From Deroplatys truncata (lineage: Eukaryota; Arthropoda; Insecta; Mantodea; Mantidae), in assembly GCA_030765065.1 (NCBI GenBank), contig CM060986.1, positions 77,927,573 through 77,991,572 on the forward strand: DNA of 64,000 bases, written 5' to 3'. Of this stretch, positions 1 through 10,882 are shown one piece after another (the first letter of the stretch is position 1; each line of letters opens with the position of its first letter). Position numbers and translations under genes: made by a program. The notes under the pieces were generated by a model. That model was not told where the DNA came from and searched no databases. It worked only from the letters and a program-made list of their open reading frames with translations.

Positions 1-1978
1 ATCGAAGAAGTTCGCTTCTCCATAACTCCGTCATCAAGATATCGTTGCTTCGTGCTTCTGATGCCATCAAATTACTAAAACTACTTAGACTAATTACCTT
101 TGACTAAGCTTCCACTGTTTTTGGCCTCATATTATTGAGGGAGAGGAAGGGGCTACAGACTGTCCCTTCTCCCGGGAGGAGTATTCTCTCCTTGGTGGGC
201 GTCCTTGTTTATAAATCCTCTAATATAATTCGCAGCTCTGCTTACCCTTTTGCATCCCTTATATATTTCTCTCTCTCTCTTTCACTTTCTCTTTCTTTCT
301 ACTCTATTTCCCTCCATCTCCATATTTCACCTCTTTCGTCACTCTCTCCTTTCCCTTTTCTCTCACTGTCCAATCTCTCCCCCACTTTATTCCCACCATC
401 GCCCTCAAATTGTTATATTGAACAACAATGTTAAACCAATCTGACAAGGATCTCAAAATACCTCCGAAAATACACCTACAAGGAACCTGCACCTACCTGC
501 ATGCGATATTTTGCAAACCGGTAATAAAACTGTTTTATCTGGTGTCAATAAAAGTTAAAATGCAAGTAAAGATTTTAACAGTGGAAAATCTTTGGATTTT
601 CCTTATGCTTGCAAAGTGACAGGAAATTATACTGTTAACCATTATAATATATAATAATAATTAATAACAATAATTGGCATAACTTAATGAGTACCTATTA
701 ATATCCCAATCAAATTATGCAAAGCACATCATCTTATTAACATCAATTTCATGGCTTACAATGTATGTCCCCTTAGGGCTTTAGTGAATCTTTCAATTTG
801 CTTTTAAGTCTGCCTAAAATTTTATTTTTTCTTGATTCAAAATCTGAAAGCAAACGTGGCATGCATTTTAAGTATTCCATTCATCCACTCAGAAAACGTA
901 TATTAAAAACTTTTGTTACTTAAAGTAAAATTGCCTTCTAAATCCTTAAATCAAAGGGTTTAACATAGTCGTACACTTTGCAGAGAAATTGCAATAAACA
1001 TATATCGTTATAACTTCAGCTTATTAATTATTCTTACGTTGGCAATATTTGACACGAAAAGTGACTTGTTATTGGTTGTAATTAGGCACAGGAATTTCTA
1101 AGCATTAAAGCCAGGACGAAAGTAAAGTTGAACTATTATTGGACTTTAGTACAAGGACGTCGCAGGACCATCCCCCATCCCTCGTATAGTCGTCAGCGTT
1201 TGCAGACAGCACTCACCAGACCGGCTTTTACCTGCGGTCAATGACACTTGCACTGTTGTTTAAGTTATTTGTAGTGATAATGATTTGAGGGTAGACAATT
1301 TAAGAATTCCTGTGCTTGGTTACAATATAGTACAGAATTATTTTGTCGCTTTTGTGTTATTTCATTTCAATAACAAAAAATATAATGGAAGATGAACAGG
1401 ACTTATTTTCGCTTGTAAAATATTGCTCTCATAGGCAACCCGTATTACACATAATTTATAAGCCCTAAATCGTGTTAAATCTATAGAATTAACAATTTCA
1501 GGATGGACAGTCTTTTTGCCTTGACTCAAAGGTTCATTTTGCAAATTTGAAGAGAATCAGACCTGGGGTGTAGATTTGTATCCGGTATGATAGATTTTGA
1601 TAGAGGGTAGCCCAGTTAAAAGCATCAGCGTTAAATATTTTGATATACATAAATAATAATCACAAACTATATATCTTCAAAGGGTACATTGGATATTAAT
1701 TTTATAAATTAAATTATTTTCAGAAGTGAGAGTCAATTCAGCTTAGAAATAGCAACAAGCTACATTTGGTATTGCAAATTTTGAGTTAATTCTGTCGAAT
1801 GAGCTAATTGCTTTACTGACCTTAAGAGTAAATATAAAAATATTTACTCTAAAAACTTTGGTTAGAATTGTGCGTCAGTTATGTTATAGGAACACGCAGA
1901 AAGTTGTTCTGCAGCACATTATTAATACTGAAATATTGCACATGAAATGTGACATAAACGTAATGTGCAATAAAAAAT
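1..1978. other. intergenic or intronic DNA, no gene seen
   Basis: AT-rich sequence without a convincing reading frame. It holds a pyrimidine-rich tract of CT/TTTC repeats at about 262-372 and a short GC-richer island at about 1150-1250. Neither has a motif I can assign. The short open frames over the pyrimidine tract are low-complexity and not credible genes. Confidence 0.6.
262..372. repeat. CT-rich low-complexity tract
   Basis: Imperfect run of CT, TTTC and CCTT units on the plus strand, ending in C-rich clusters near 385. Simple sequence; it creates overlapping serine/leucine-rich open frames that should not be read as proteins. Confidence 0.75.
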
Positions 1979-2672
1979 TCTGATGTGATACATTCATATC
2001 TCTCTACCATATCTCGTTTATTACTGTGTATAAAAACTAGTCTTACCAAGGTTTATTTTTCCGTCTACTTTATTTTAACGCAAATAAACTTTTTAGAAAT
2101 AGACATATTTCGTTATAGATGCAATGGGAATAGCAATGGTCAAATTTTGAAGAACTGGACGCTATACTCCGGCCTTAAAATTGCATACTGTTTCCATGAC
2201 ATCGCGAGAAACAGCTAAATGCTCACAGGTCTTTAAAAGAAAGGTTAAGAATTGAACAATTCGAACCATTCATAACGGATATCTCGTAAATGGCTCATGC
2301 CAGAAAAATTCCTTCCGGATGAAGTGGACTTAAAAAGACTAATCCCAGGAAATTCAAGATATACATTTTGCCATCTAAATATCTTTAATACATTGTGTTT
2401 TAATCAAAATCGTTGAGCCATTTTTTTAAAAAATTAAGAATTTCAAAAAATGTTCCATGTAAAAGGTAGTTTGGGTGCTTGGATTTTCTTGGAATGTGTC
2501 GTATCTTTGGAAGATACTGAACCTAAATACCAAGTTTTGTGTTTATTCAACTTTTATTTTTGAGTTATGCTGTTCAGACACATGAACCTTTCTCTCTTTT
2601 TTGTATTCAGGAGACCTCAAAATATGTATTTCCAGTGAAATCTCTGTATCGAATTTTTGGGTGAAATGCAAT
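1979..2672 (-). mobile_element. Helentron-like non-autonomous element, subfamily B copy
   Basis: The minus-strand copy starts near 2672 and ends with TCTGATGTG read on the plus strand at 1979, the reverse complement of the family's CACATCAGA 3' end. It shares with other copies the blocks around 2455-2660 (AAGGTAGTTTGGG, the GATACTGAACCTAAATACCAAG block, and the CTCAAAATATGTATTTCC block). It is shorter than the full 0.8 kb, so part of the centre is missing, and its 5' terminal 12-mer is not recognisable. No coding capacity. Confidence 0.7.
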
Positions 2673-3115
2673 AAACACGTCTTCTAAAAAAGATAAAATA
2701 TAATACTGTATCTCTGCTATGCAATCACATTTTCAGCTTGTTCAAAGAGATGACTATTTACATGTCAACACCTTTGGGACCTTTCGTCACTGATCGACTC
2801 ACTTCTGTTAGAGTTTGTGGTGTTGTTACGGTATATATAGCGGTAATACGGTCTTTCATGTTGTCCAATTTTGAAATTTGCTGTTGCAGCATAATCTTCC
2901 AGCGTCCCCACAGAAAAAAAAACGTGACGTTATGAAATCACGAAGTTACTGAACACGACTACCTCGTCCTATTCACTGATTTGAAAATATTTTTTAGTAC
3001 ACATGCTACTAATACAAAGTATTCATCATGCTCTGATGACACATTATTTGACGCAGTTATTGGCCGAGCTTATTGCGTGAATGGCAGTGGCCTTCAGCGC
3101 CAACCGACTGGCTGT
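2673..3115. other. unassigned AT-rich stretch
   Basis: No gene or recognised repeat. It connects the Helentron-like copy to the heat-shock-type promoter downstream. Confidence 0.5.
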
Positions 3116-3119
3116 TTGG

Positions 3120-3295
3120 AGAGATAAGGAAAGATAAGGAGAAGTGCCCCTCACCCTCCACCGTAAATTCCAGAAGCACTCGCAACGCAACGAGATAATT
3201 CTGGAAGATACTTCCTTGCCACTCTGCCATAAAGTTTCCAGAAACTCTTGCAGCTGCATATAAACTAGCGTACTCGCGAGCCAGTTAGTAAGATT
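3120..3295 (+). promoter_or_regulatory. candidate heat-shock-type promoter (three HSEs plus TATA)
   Basis: Three copies of the heat-shock-factor palindrome TTCNNGAA lie at 3168-3175, 3199-3206 and 3236-3243. A further TTCC half-site follows at 3212-3215. A TATAAA box is at 3259-3264, 15 bases after the third site, and a CAGTTAG initiator-like sequence lies at about 3282, the normal TATA-to-start distance. Two GATAAGG motifs (about 3123-3139) lie just upstream. The order HSEs, TATA, initiator is that of insect Hsp promoters. No heat-shock coding sequence follows: the first ATG (3312) gives only five codons. It may drive a non-coding RNA, a spliced gene with distant exons, or be a displaced promoter. 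Confidence 0.45.
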
Positions 3296-4225
3296 GAGTC
3301 AACAAGTAGTAATGAGTCCGTGTTGTTAATTCATCAATCTAAATATATAAGTGTGTGCGTGTGTGTTTTTTTGTCTTCCTCGTAGACTTCTACACCGTTG
3401 CACCGATTTCGACCAAACTTGACGCCGCTAACCTTTATGGCAAGGTGAAAATTAATGTCCAGCTTTCAATTCGAAATTCCACCCCATTTCAGATGATTAG
3501 TTATTTAATTTTATGCGATGCCTTCAAAGCTCGCCAGAACATCTGTATCTTTCTCACAATAATCGCAATAGGTCGAACATTGTAAACATAGGAATAATAA
3601 TTACTTCGACATTCAAGGCCTCACAAAATAAGAAAGGAACTGCAAGTTCACATATTCGTTGATCTGCTCTCTGACATTGACCCCATAGTAATAATACAAT
3701 AAAATAAATAATTAAAACAGCTATACCACCTATGATAACAGCAACAACATTCAATCAGATAAAATATCACTTATCTTTATCTTCGCATTATTATTTATTA
3801 TGTAGATATAAAATAACCGAATCATTCAACAGAATCGCATGGACTGCAAAAGTTTATATGATGTTAAAACATAGCAACATAAGGGTAATAATAAGTCGAA
3901 GTTAATATTCATTCTGCGACCACACATCCGTTCGGATATTCACTTATTATAATTCGTTGTTTCTCATTTTTGTAAGCAGCGGGTTTCTTTATCTCGTGAC
4001 AAACTTGTGATGCATTTATAAGCATAAAAACAAAATCTTAGTGACATAAAAATGACAGTGGACATGGATAACAGCAGAATCAAATCAGTCGAAGTACGCA
4101 TCTTATTGGTGCTATTATTTTCTGTGTATATTAATTTTGACCTTCATTTTATTTTATTTTTGTGTGTTTTCTTAGCAGTTTTATGTATATTGGTTACTGA
4201 GAATGAACAAGGTTATGTTGATGTT
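3296..4225. other. unassigned stretch with short GT run
   Basis: Directly after the putative transcription start lies a short GT run (about 3349-3368), followed by a phrase resembling a common arthropod dispersed-repeat motif (CCGATTTCGACCAAACTTG at about 3402). No protein could be recognised. The remainder to 4225 is AT-rich and featureless. Confidence 0.45.
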
Positions 4226-4339
4226 ACTGTGCGTTTCTACCGCCCTCCCCTGCCGATGGACATATCGTCAGCTCATCAATACAAACATTCTCGAAAGATG
4301 TCATTTTCGACGAGCTGGTAGAACGTCATTATGGTCGTC

Positions 4340-4550
4340 CAGCGCTACTATTGGCTGGTTTTACCACGTCACTCATCACACCACCCTCCTGTACGTGAGT
4401 GGAACATGAAGCTCCCGGGCGGGACGAGAAGACAGTAACCAATGAGGGATCTGAGCGAGCGATCTGCAGGGCATTTAGCTCTGTTGGACTTCGGCGAGAT
4501 TTTGGCTTAAGGTTGCCAAGAATAATACTTCGGCTATTTATAAAAGTAGT
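4340..4550 (+). promoter_or_regulatory. weak promoter-like GC-rich segment
   Basis: This segment is GC-richer than its surroundings, with CpGs. It carries an inverted CCAAT motif (ATTGG near 4352), a forward CCAAT (4439-4443) and a TATAAAAG box at about 4539-4546. The arrangement could be a plus-strand promoter, but no downstream gene is visible. It could equally be part of an unrecognised transposon. Confidence 0.2.
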
Positions 4551-6149
4551 AGCATTGTTTTGGTAAGCATTCAAAATGTAACTTTCTACCCTTGGTTTTC
4601 AAAATTATACTTGCGGGAGAAGTGTTCATTTATCGTAATATATACTTATATTGTTTTTGCAACGTAAGAAAATTAATACTTATAATACTGTAAAGCAAAT
4701 TAAATGTCGTAATATATGGTTAATGAAGAATACTTGATTATTATACTTGAAAGATATTAACCTTCATATTTTAATGTGTAAATATATTTCAAACCTTCTT
4801 GAATTCTATTAGATTGTTAAAAACAAAGTTTTTCTATAATAAACCATTATTAAATTTTGTGTGAAATATTTTGAACTAGCCCCTATCATAACCCACCCTA
4901 ATCACGTTGTGTAACAAATCCAAATTATGCTCTAAATGGGTCAGCACGTTATATTATTTAAACTTCTAATATTACTTCCCTATAAATAAGCCCGAATGTG
5001 ACAACGTGAGTCACTCAGCTGCGTTCACGAGAAATCATTACAAACTGTGATATTTGCGGTTGTTTAGTAGTGATTTTGCATAGTACTTTCTTATTTTAAT
5101 ATTTCTGTTCTTTATAGAGTCCTGAAGGCTTTAATTAACTCTTTAAGTAACGTGTGTAATGTTTTTTAAATGTCTCCAAAGAAACACAAGGCTATTGGGT
5201 AAGTGCAACCTAAGGCTAAATTATGTAGGGATAAACCGTCGAACCACGGGCAACGCAAGGTATTTCTGCTAGTGTGATACAAAGTGCTGGTTACTCGTGT
5301 TCTACGAGTGAGGTTATAATGACATTTCCGACGTGCAGTGAGAACTGCTATTGCAAGTGAATAGATGTCCTTTTTTACGATTCTACAGTGAGTGTAGCGG
5401 AAGAAAGTGAATACGCGTGAGTCATTTCATTCCTAGGCACCAAGAAAAGAAAAGTGAAGTGAAGTGACAGTGAAACTGAACTAAATCACACTAGAAAAGT
5501 GAAATGTCATTGGAAAATTAACAGTGCCACAATATTCAGAAATAAGTCTTCCTGTAGTATAGGTGAGGTAGGCCTAAGAGCCGCCTGCACTCTCACTCTT
5601 AAGTGTGGCATCAATGAAATACGGACCAGTCATGTGATGTCCTGCAATACCACATCGTATATTGACGCTCCTCTGATATTGATGTTCTTCCTGACGTAGT
5701 CAACGCGAGTTTTCACTTGCTCATTAATGCATATCCTACAGGTTTACATTCCCATGATTTTTAAAAGTATCTTCATTGGTACAATGACGTAACCATGAAG
5801 TCATGGCCTTGCTGCAGAACCCAATGGCAGTATTATTTTTGAAAGTAATCGCCGTAAAAACCTTAGCGTAGCGGTATGTGGAATGGATAGTAATTATACC
5901 TGTGAAGAAGCGCAGTACACTTGTTCAACTGATTCCAATCTTTCCTTCCATTTCGTGAAAATTGTAATTGTGGTTTACTGAACAACTGCAACAGCAGCTA
6001 CTTCTGATGCTTCACTTGCCCCCCCCCCTCTTGCTTCGAATCCGCCTTCGTGGAAACAAACCTCCAGTCTCAAGAAGTTCATCTTAACTTCAAGATTGGA
6101 TCGTGCTGCCCATTCCGTCTTCAAAATGCTCAAGTTTATCTTCCCCACT
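4551..6149. other. unassigned stretch, possible degraded coding trace
   Basis: AT-rich DNA. At 5171 an ATG opens a very short basic peptide (MSPKKHKAIG, then a stop). The sequence beyond it (to about 5480) can be read as lysine-rich fragments only by changing frames. This could be the start of a decayed transposase, but I cannot name it. A C-rich run lies at about 6019-6028. Confidence 0.3.
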
Positions 6150-6251
6150 AGATATTTCTGCAAAGGTTTATTTGGATTAAAATGAAGTAGATAGAAAAAA
6201 TAAAGTTTAGTAAGAATAGTTAGTATATCCATGTGAATGTATCACATCAGA
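6150..6251 (+). mobile_element. Helentron-like element, 3' end fragment
   Basis: Matches only the last 100 bases of subfamily B, including the block ATTTCTGCAAAGG and the 3' hairpin ATGTG-AATGTAT-CACAT followed by CAGA. It is 5'-truncated. The hairpin loop differs from that of other copies while the stem is kept. Confidence 0.65.
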
Positions 6252-6752
6252 TATTTAATATTGTTTTCCAGTATTCTTCTAGATTATCAGTTAAATTATA
6301 AATGTATATCTCTTCTCTAATAGCTTAATTTATTATATGGTCATTTCTAGCGCATTCTTTTACCTTTCTTAAAAATTTATTTTCGCTGTTATATTGTCAT
6401 TTGTTTAATAATCCAGGATTCACTTGTATCAGCTATGAATAGTGCTGCTATTATCTTATAGAAGAACTTTATTTTCATTTCCTTACGAACTTCATTAATG
6501 TTCTGTTGATTGTAATACACGCTGCTTGGAATTTATTTCGAAAACTAAATAAATTCCAAGTTTTCCAACAATATCAGTGAAGGTAAGCGGGTTGGATGAT
6601 ATCTATTAGGGAAACATTCGGCAGCTACGCTAGTCAAGTTCCCTTTTGTTGACATTCTTCGCAATTTAATAAGACGTAAAGATTTAAAATGCCTAGTAAA
6701 TATTTAAAGAAATTAATTTCACGTTTAAAACAAATTACTGTGTACAGTACAT
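6252..6752. other. unassigned AT-rich stretch
   Basis: Nothing recognisable between the Helentron-like fragment and the hAT MITE. Confidence 0.5.
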
Positions 6753-6906
6753 CAGAGGTGACGAAAACGGGACTCACAAGTCATTTTGACTCGTAGGCGT
6801 AGTTCTCCCTCTCCCACTGTCCCTTTGTTTTTCACATGCTGCTGAGCGATATAGTGCGTGTTGCATATTTGGCAACTCACGGAAGAAAGGCATTTTTGCC
6901 ACTTTG
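6753..6906 (+). mobile_element. hAT-type MITE, diverged copy
   Basis: A 154-bp element starting CAGAGGTGACGAAAACG and ending with its approximate inverse (TTTTTGCCACTTTG). It shares internal blocks (CATTTTGACTCG, CACATGCTGCTGAGCGA, GTGTTGCATATTTGGC) with copies at 43781 and 50588. The CAGNGGTGGC-type terminus is the hAT signature. The flanking octamers (CAGTACAT, CAGTAGCC) match in their first five bases, which suggests an eroded 8-bp target duplication. No coding capacity. Confidence 0.75.
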
Positions 6907-7097
6907 CAGTAGCCATTAAGCCATTTAGCTTAACTTGCCTCTACATAGGCCTAGCTTCTACGCAGTGAACCGCTCTCCAACACTGTGCCCCTGTCTTATT
7001 GTCCGTTGTCCGATATAGAACTGAAAATTGCATTGCATAGATTACTATGGGTGTTTTCCACCTACAATTTTATGTCGGCATTATAAGCTATACATAA

Positions 7098-7588
7098 CGA
7101 GCGAGTTGTCTCCGCGGTAACGCGAGGGAGGACCTGTGTTCGATTCCCGTGGATCGCCCATTCTGACCTTGGATTCGTTGTCGAGAGGCAAATGTTGTGG
7201 TTTCTCATCTAGTGAGATTTCCTTTCCTCGTTTTCCTTTCATCCCCTTTCCTTCTTATATGTCAGGTGTGCTTCTACATTTCGGTGTGCGTAACGGTACT
7301 GCATAGATGAAGCAGATACTTTCACCAAGGAAAGATTGTTCTCCTTGGACGCTTAAGGGTTGTTTGGTTGAACGGTCATTTATCGCCTTCTCTGTGTAAC
7401 TACAGTAGTCGGATGGGTGTTCAAGCCAGAAACTGTAGGGACTACCGCGCGTCTCTGTGACCTGTCGGTCTCTGCCCTGTAGCTTAAGGGTGGTAGCCTT
7501 AACATATGTCCCGTAGTTCCAGTGCGCGAGGTGTCCCCCTCCTTTGTAAACCCTTTACCCGATAAGCTATTATAAGGAAGGGTACTTC
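7098..7588 (+). mobile_element. tRNA-headed SINE (family F, copy 1)
   Basis: The head resembles a tRNA, with an A-box-like stretch (GTTGTCTCCGCGGTAACGCG) and a B box GTGTTCGATTCCC at about 7136. The next phrase, GATCGCCCATTCTGAC, recurs in the minus-strand copy at 17935-18424. A long body follows, ending near a GATAAGCTATTATAAGGAAG stretch. At roughly 490 bp it is long for a SINE. It encodes no protein. Confidence 0.6.
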
Positions 7589-8784
7589 AGACTTATGTTT
7601 ATTCTTACCGATGATATTTGGTCAGAGAAGCAGTCGGTTATTATTACACAGAACTAACTCAAATTTTGCATGTTATTTAAAACAGAAGGTTGACTCTCTT
7701 ATCCTGAAATTTCTTTAATTTACAGAAGATACTAGGATGTATGAGACGCTCCGTAACACGCAATTGTCGTTTTGTGTATATCAAAATTATTTAATGCACT
7801 ATCAGAGCTTATATCTTCCTAAGTCTATTCGCTCTACGCCATTTTTCACTCTCACTTCTTGACATCACCCACGTATTTACATCTAGCATGATGCGCAGCC
7901 CCGGTATGAAGTAATTTATCCTGTTGCATCACATTCCTTTCATGTTTATTAAACATTATCTCAACATTCACCATAGTTTCTAACTCCACTACGTGCAGAC
8001 TTCATGATCTAATAAATCGCTTTGCTTCTCACCTACTTTGTATCCACTAAGATAAGGTGTTCGCCCTCAGGATCGAATGTGTGTACATTTATGCAATTGG
8101 ATGCACTTCACTACCTCACATTAGCTAACATCTCTTGTCAGTTAAGCTCAATAATTGGGTGTGCTATGGATGACTGAAGTGTATTAGCTATCGTGATTGT
8201 CACAGGATAGATCTACTAATTCATACAACTATAATATTAGCTTACAATAAATGCTTAATCTTGGGCTTGATAGTGAATAGTTGTTAGTTTTGCTTATATT
8301 TATTTACATTTTAACAAAATATACACTAAGGTTAAGTAGAAAAACAAGCCTTGATGTTAAAATCCACATGAATTTCACTACTCTTCTAAAACTATTTTTA
8401 CCGAATATTCTTCTTCTACCCCCCTCTTGTTAATTGACATAAACTTTCATTACACATTTACACTTTTGTTGTGGGTATAAGAAGTATACACTAAACTAAA
8501 GCATTAGTTAAATATTTTTAAAGTCGGTTGTCATGTAATTGCTCTGAAATTTTCTTCTCTTTGCATAAACACAAAAAGGAATAGCGATATGCAGCTGAGA
8601 AAAGTATAAACTATTTAGAAAATTCAAACCACTAACAAGGAATGTCTCGGAAATACTTAACGCCACAAAAACTTGGTTTGATAAAAACAATGTGCTTAAC
8701 AAGACCTACATTTTTGTTGTAAGATTTTGGCTTTTCTTATATGGTAAGCCTATGTTCCTGTCTTACGATGTAACAATTATAAAA
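7589..8784. other. unassigned AT-rich stretch
   Basis: No recognisable genes or repeats. Confidence 0.5.
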
Positions 8785-9085
8785 AAATTCATAATGAGGA
8801 CTTCACGGGCTATTCTCTGAGGATGTGTATTTTATTTGTACAGAGGGTAGTTAGTAGTGGTAAGATTTTCAGCCAATCATCAGGTCACATCTTTGAAAGA
8901 TACTGAACTTAGAATATAAGTTTGATATTTATCGAGCTTTTGTTTTTCATTATGCTTTTGTAGACACACACATCTGTGTCTGTCTGCAAAAGTTTCTAAA
9001 TTTGCTCCTTTTGGATTCAGAGCCTCAAATCTTGTATTTTCGGTGAAATCTCGACATCAAATTTTTGTTTGTAAACAATATTTCC
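8785..9085 (-). mobile_element. Helentron-like element, 5' part only
   Basis: Corresponds to the 5' third of the family in reverse orientation: CTTCACGGGCTATTC, then the GATACTGAAC block, a short CACACACA run at about 8963, and the CTCAAATCTTGTATTTTCGG block. It is old and truncated at both ends. Confidence 0.6.
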
Positions 9086-10024
9086 TGTGTTTGCTGAAAA
9101 TACATAATAGAGAAAATAAATATAAGGATATAGAACAAAATTATACTGTTACAAGCAAGACGCGCGAACCAACATATTGAAGATTATTTATTTTTAGAAA
9201 AGCAAAGAAAGGTAGTAATGAATGCTATAATCAGGAAGCTGGCCGATTCTGCGGTGAGAGTGAATTTCTGCAAAATCTGCATTCTAGATAAAGCCATTAG
9301 AACAACGTATCTTCTTGTTACACCTAGGAACTTTACAAATTCAATGCCAGCAGATGAGTGGTAAAATGGTCGCTGTGGTCAAAGATCCTAATTCTGACTA
9401 GTTATTTAAACCAAGATTTCTCGGTTGTTCACTTTAGTCTGGTACAGTTTTAAATGCCTCGTTAATGAAGTAAAACATTATTTAATTAATATGAAAAAGG
9501 TAGTCGAAAGAAATCTTATAGGAGACTAAATTCTCAAAAAAATAAATGTTTAGTTTTCTGTACAGCCTTATAAATTAGAATTTCCTGTTTAATTTTCATA
9601 TATACTCGTATTAGCATTGTAGGCACAATAATATATTTTGTAAATATTTTAAAACTGCATTGCATCTGCCATTTTGTACTGTGAATTCTGCACCAGTTAC
9701 AGCAAAAATCTTAACTCCTATACACTTTGGAGTAGAAAGGTAAACCTTAAGGGAAGTTTTGCTCTACAAATGGTTTTCTGCTATTAGGTAAGTCAGTTTC
9801 CGTGTGCGCAAGTATTGCGGTTTCTTTATCTGCAAATATAATATGCTAGTTCGTCTTCTTCATTTTTGTTTTGAATAGCCTCTTCTATTTTCTGAAATAA
9901 GTGACCTGTTTCTCAGAAACTATTCAATATAGCTAAATTGAATTTTAAGATGACAGGAAAAAACTCCAAATGCTGTTGTAGATCTTCTTTGGTGTTAATA
10001 AATTGTTAGTCATTTTTAAAAAGT
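9086..10024. other. unassigned AT-rich stretch
   Basis: No gene or repeat recognised. Confidence 0.5.
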
Positions 10025-10682
10025 TCTGATGTGATCTACTCACATGACTTTCTCTATTCTATCGTTTATTGGTGGGTATAAAACTATTCTTACTAAAGCT
10101 TATTTTTATATCTACACGTTATTCAACTAAATCTTTGCAGAAATAGCCACATTACACATTTCGTTATAAATACAAAGAGAACAGCGATAGTTAAACGTTT
10201 ACGAACTGGACGCTATATGCTGGCCTTAAAAATGCCATAGTGTTTCCATGCAATCGCAAGAAACAAGTGATAAACTCATCGAGCCATTAGTAAGCGATAT
10301 CTTTGAAATGGCTGATGCTACAAGAGAAGTTATTTGAAATAATTGTATGTTTTAAAGAGATCTACATTTTTTCTGTAGTACGTACATTTTCGTCTATCGC
10401 TTAATGTTTACTAGTTATACAAGATTCTACAAAATTCCTTCCGAATAAAGAGAACTTCACAAGCTATTCCCAGAAAATTCAATTTTATGTCATGTAAATA
10501 TCCTCAATATACGGCATTTTAATAAAAATCATTAGAATAATTTTTTAGAAAATAAAAAAGCTAAAAAATGTTTCATGCAAAGGGTAGTTTGGGGTCGGAA
10601 ATTTTCTTGAAAATCTTTGGAAGGAACTGAAAAAATTCCAAGTTTGATATACATTCGACTTTTCGTTTTTGAGCTATGTTGT

Positions 10683-10717
<35 letters not shown>

Positions 10718-10882
10718 TAGAGAGAGACACACACACATACCCAAACACACAAGGACGTTTTACTAAAACGGGTTATTTTAGATTCACGGTGCCTCAAAAC
10801 ATGTATTTCCGGTGAAATCTCAATCAGATTTTTTGGTGGAATGCAGTACGTTCTCTACCTACCATGTACGTGGTACAAAATT
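10025..10882 (-). mobile_element. Helentron-like element, near full-length subfamily B copy
   Basis: Read on the minus strand, it runs from near 10882 (degraded start containing CCACGTACATGG) to the 3' end at 10025. The inverted 12-mer near the 3' end is AATAGAGAAAGT. It is followed by the hairpin ATGTG-AGTAGAT-CACAT and the terminal CAGA. The central TG/CA stretch has expanded into a pure CA microsatellite. It carries B-type 3' blocks (CATTACACATTTCGTTATA, GGACGCTATATGCTGGCC) shared with 1979, 42490 and 54103. Confidence 0.8.
10684..10714. repeat. (CA)n microsatellite inside Helentron-like copy
   Basis: About 15 uninterrupted CA units, followed by further CACACA and GAGA runs to 10750. It sits where other copies have a shorter, interrupted TG/CA tract, so it expanded from a seed carried by the element. 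Confidence 0.9.
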
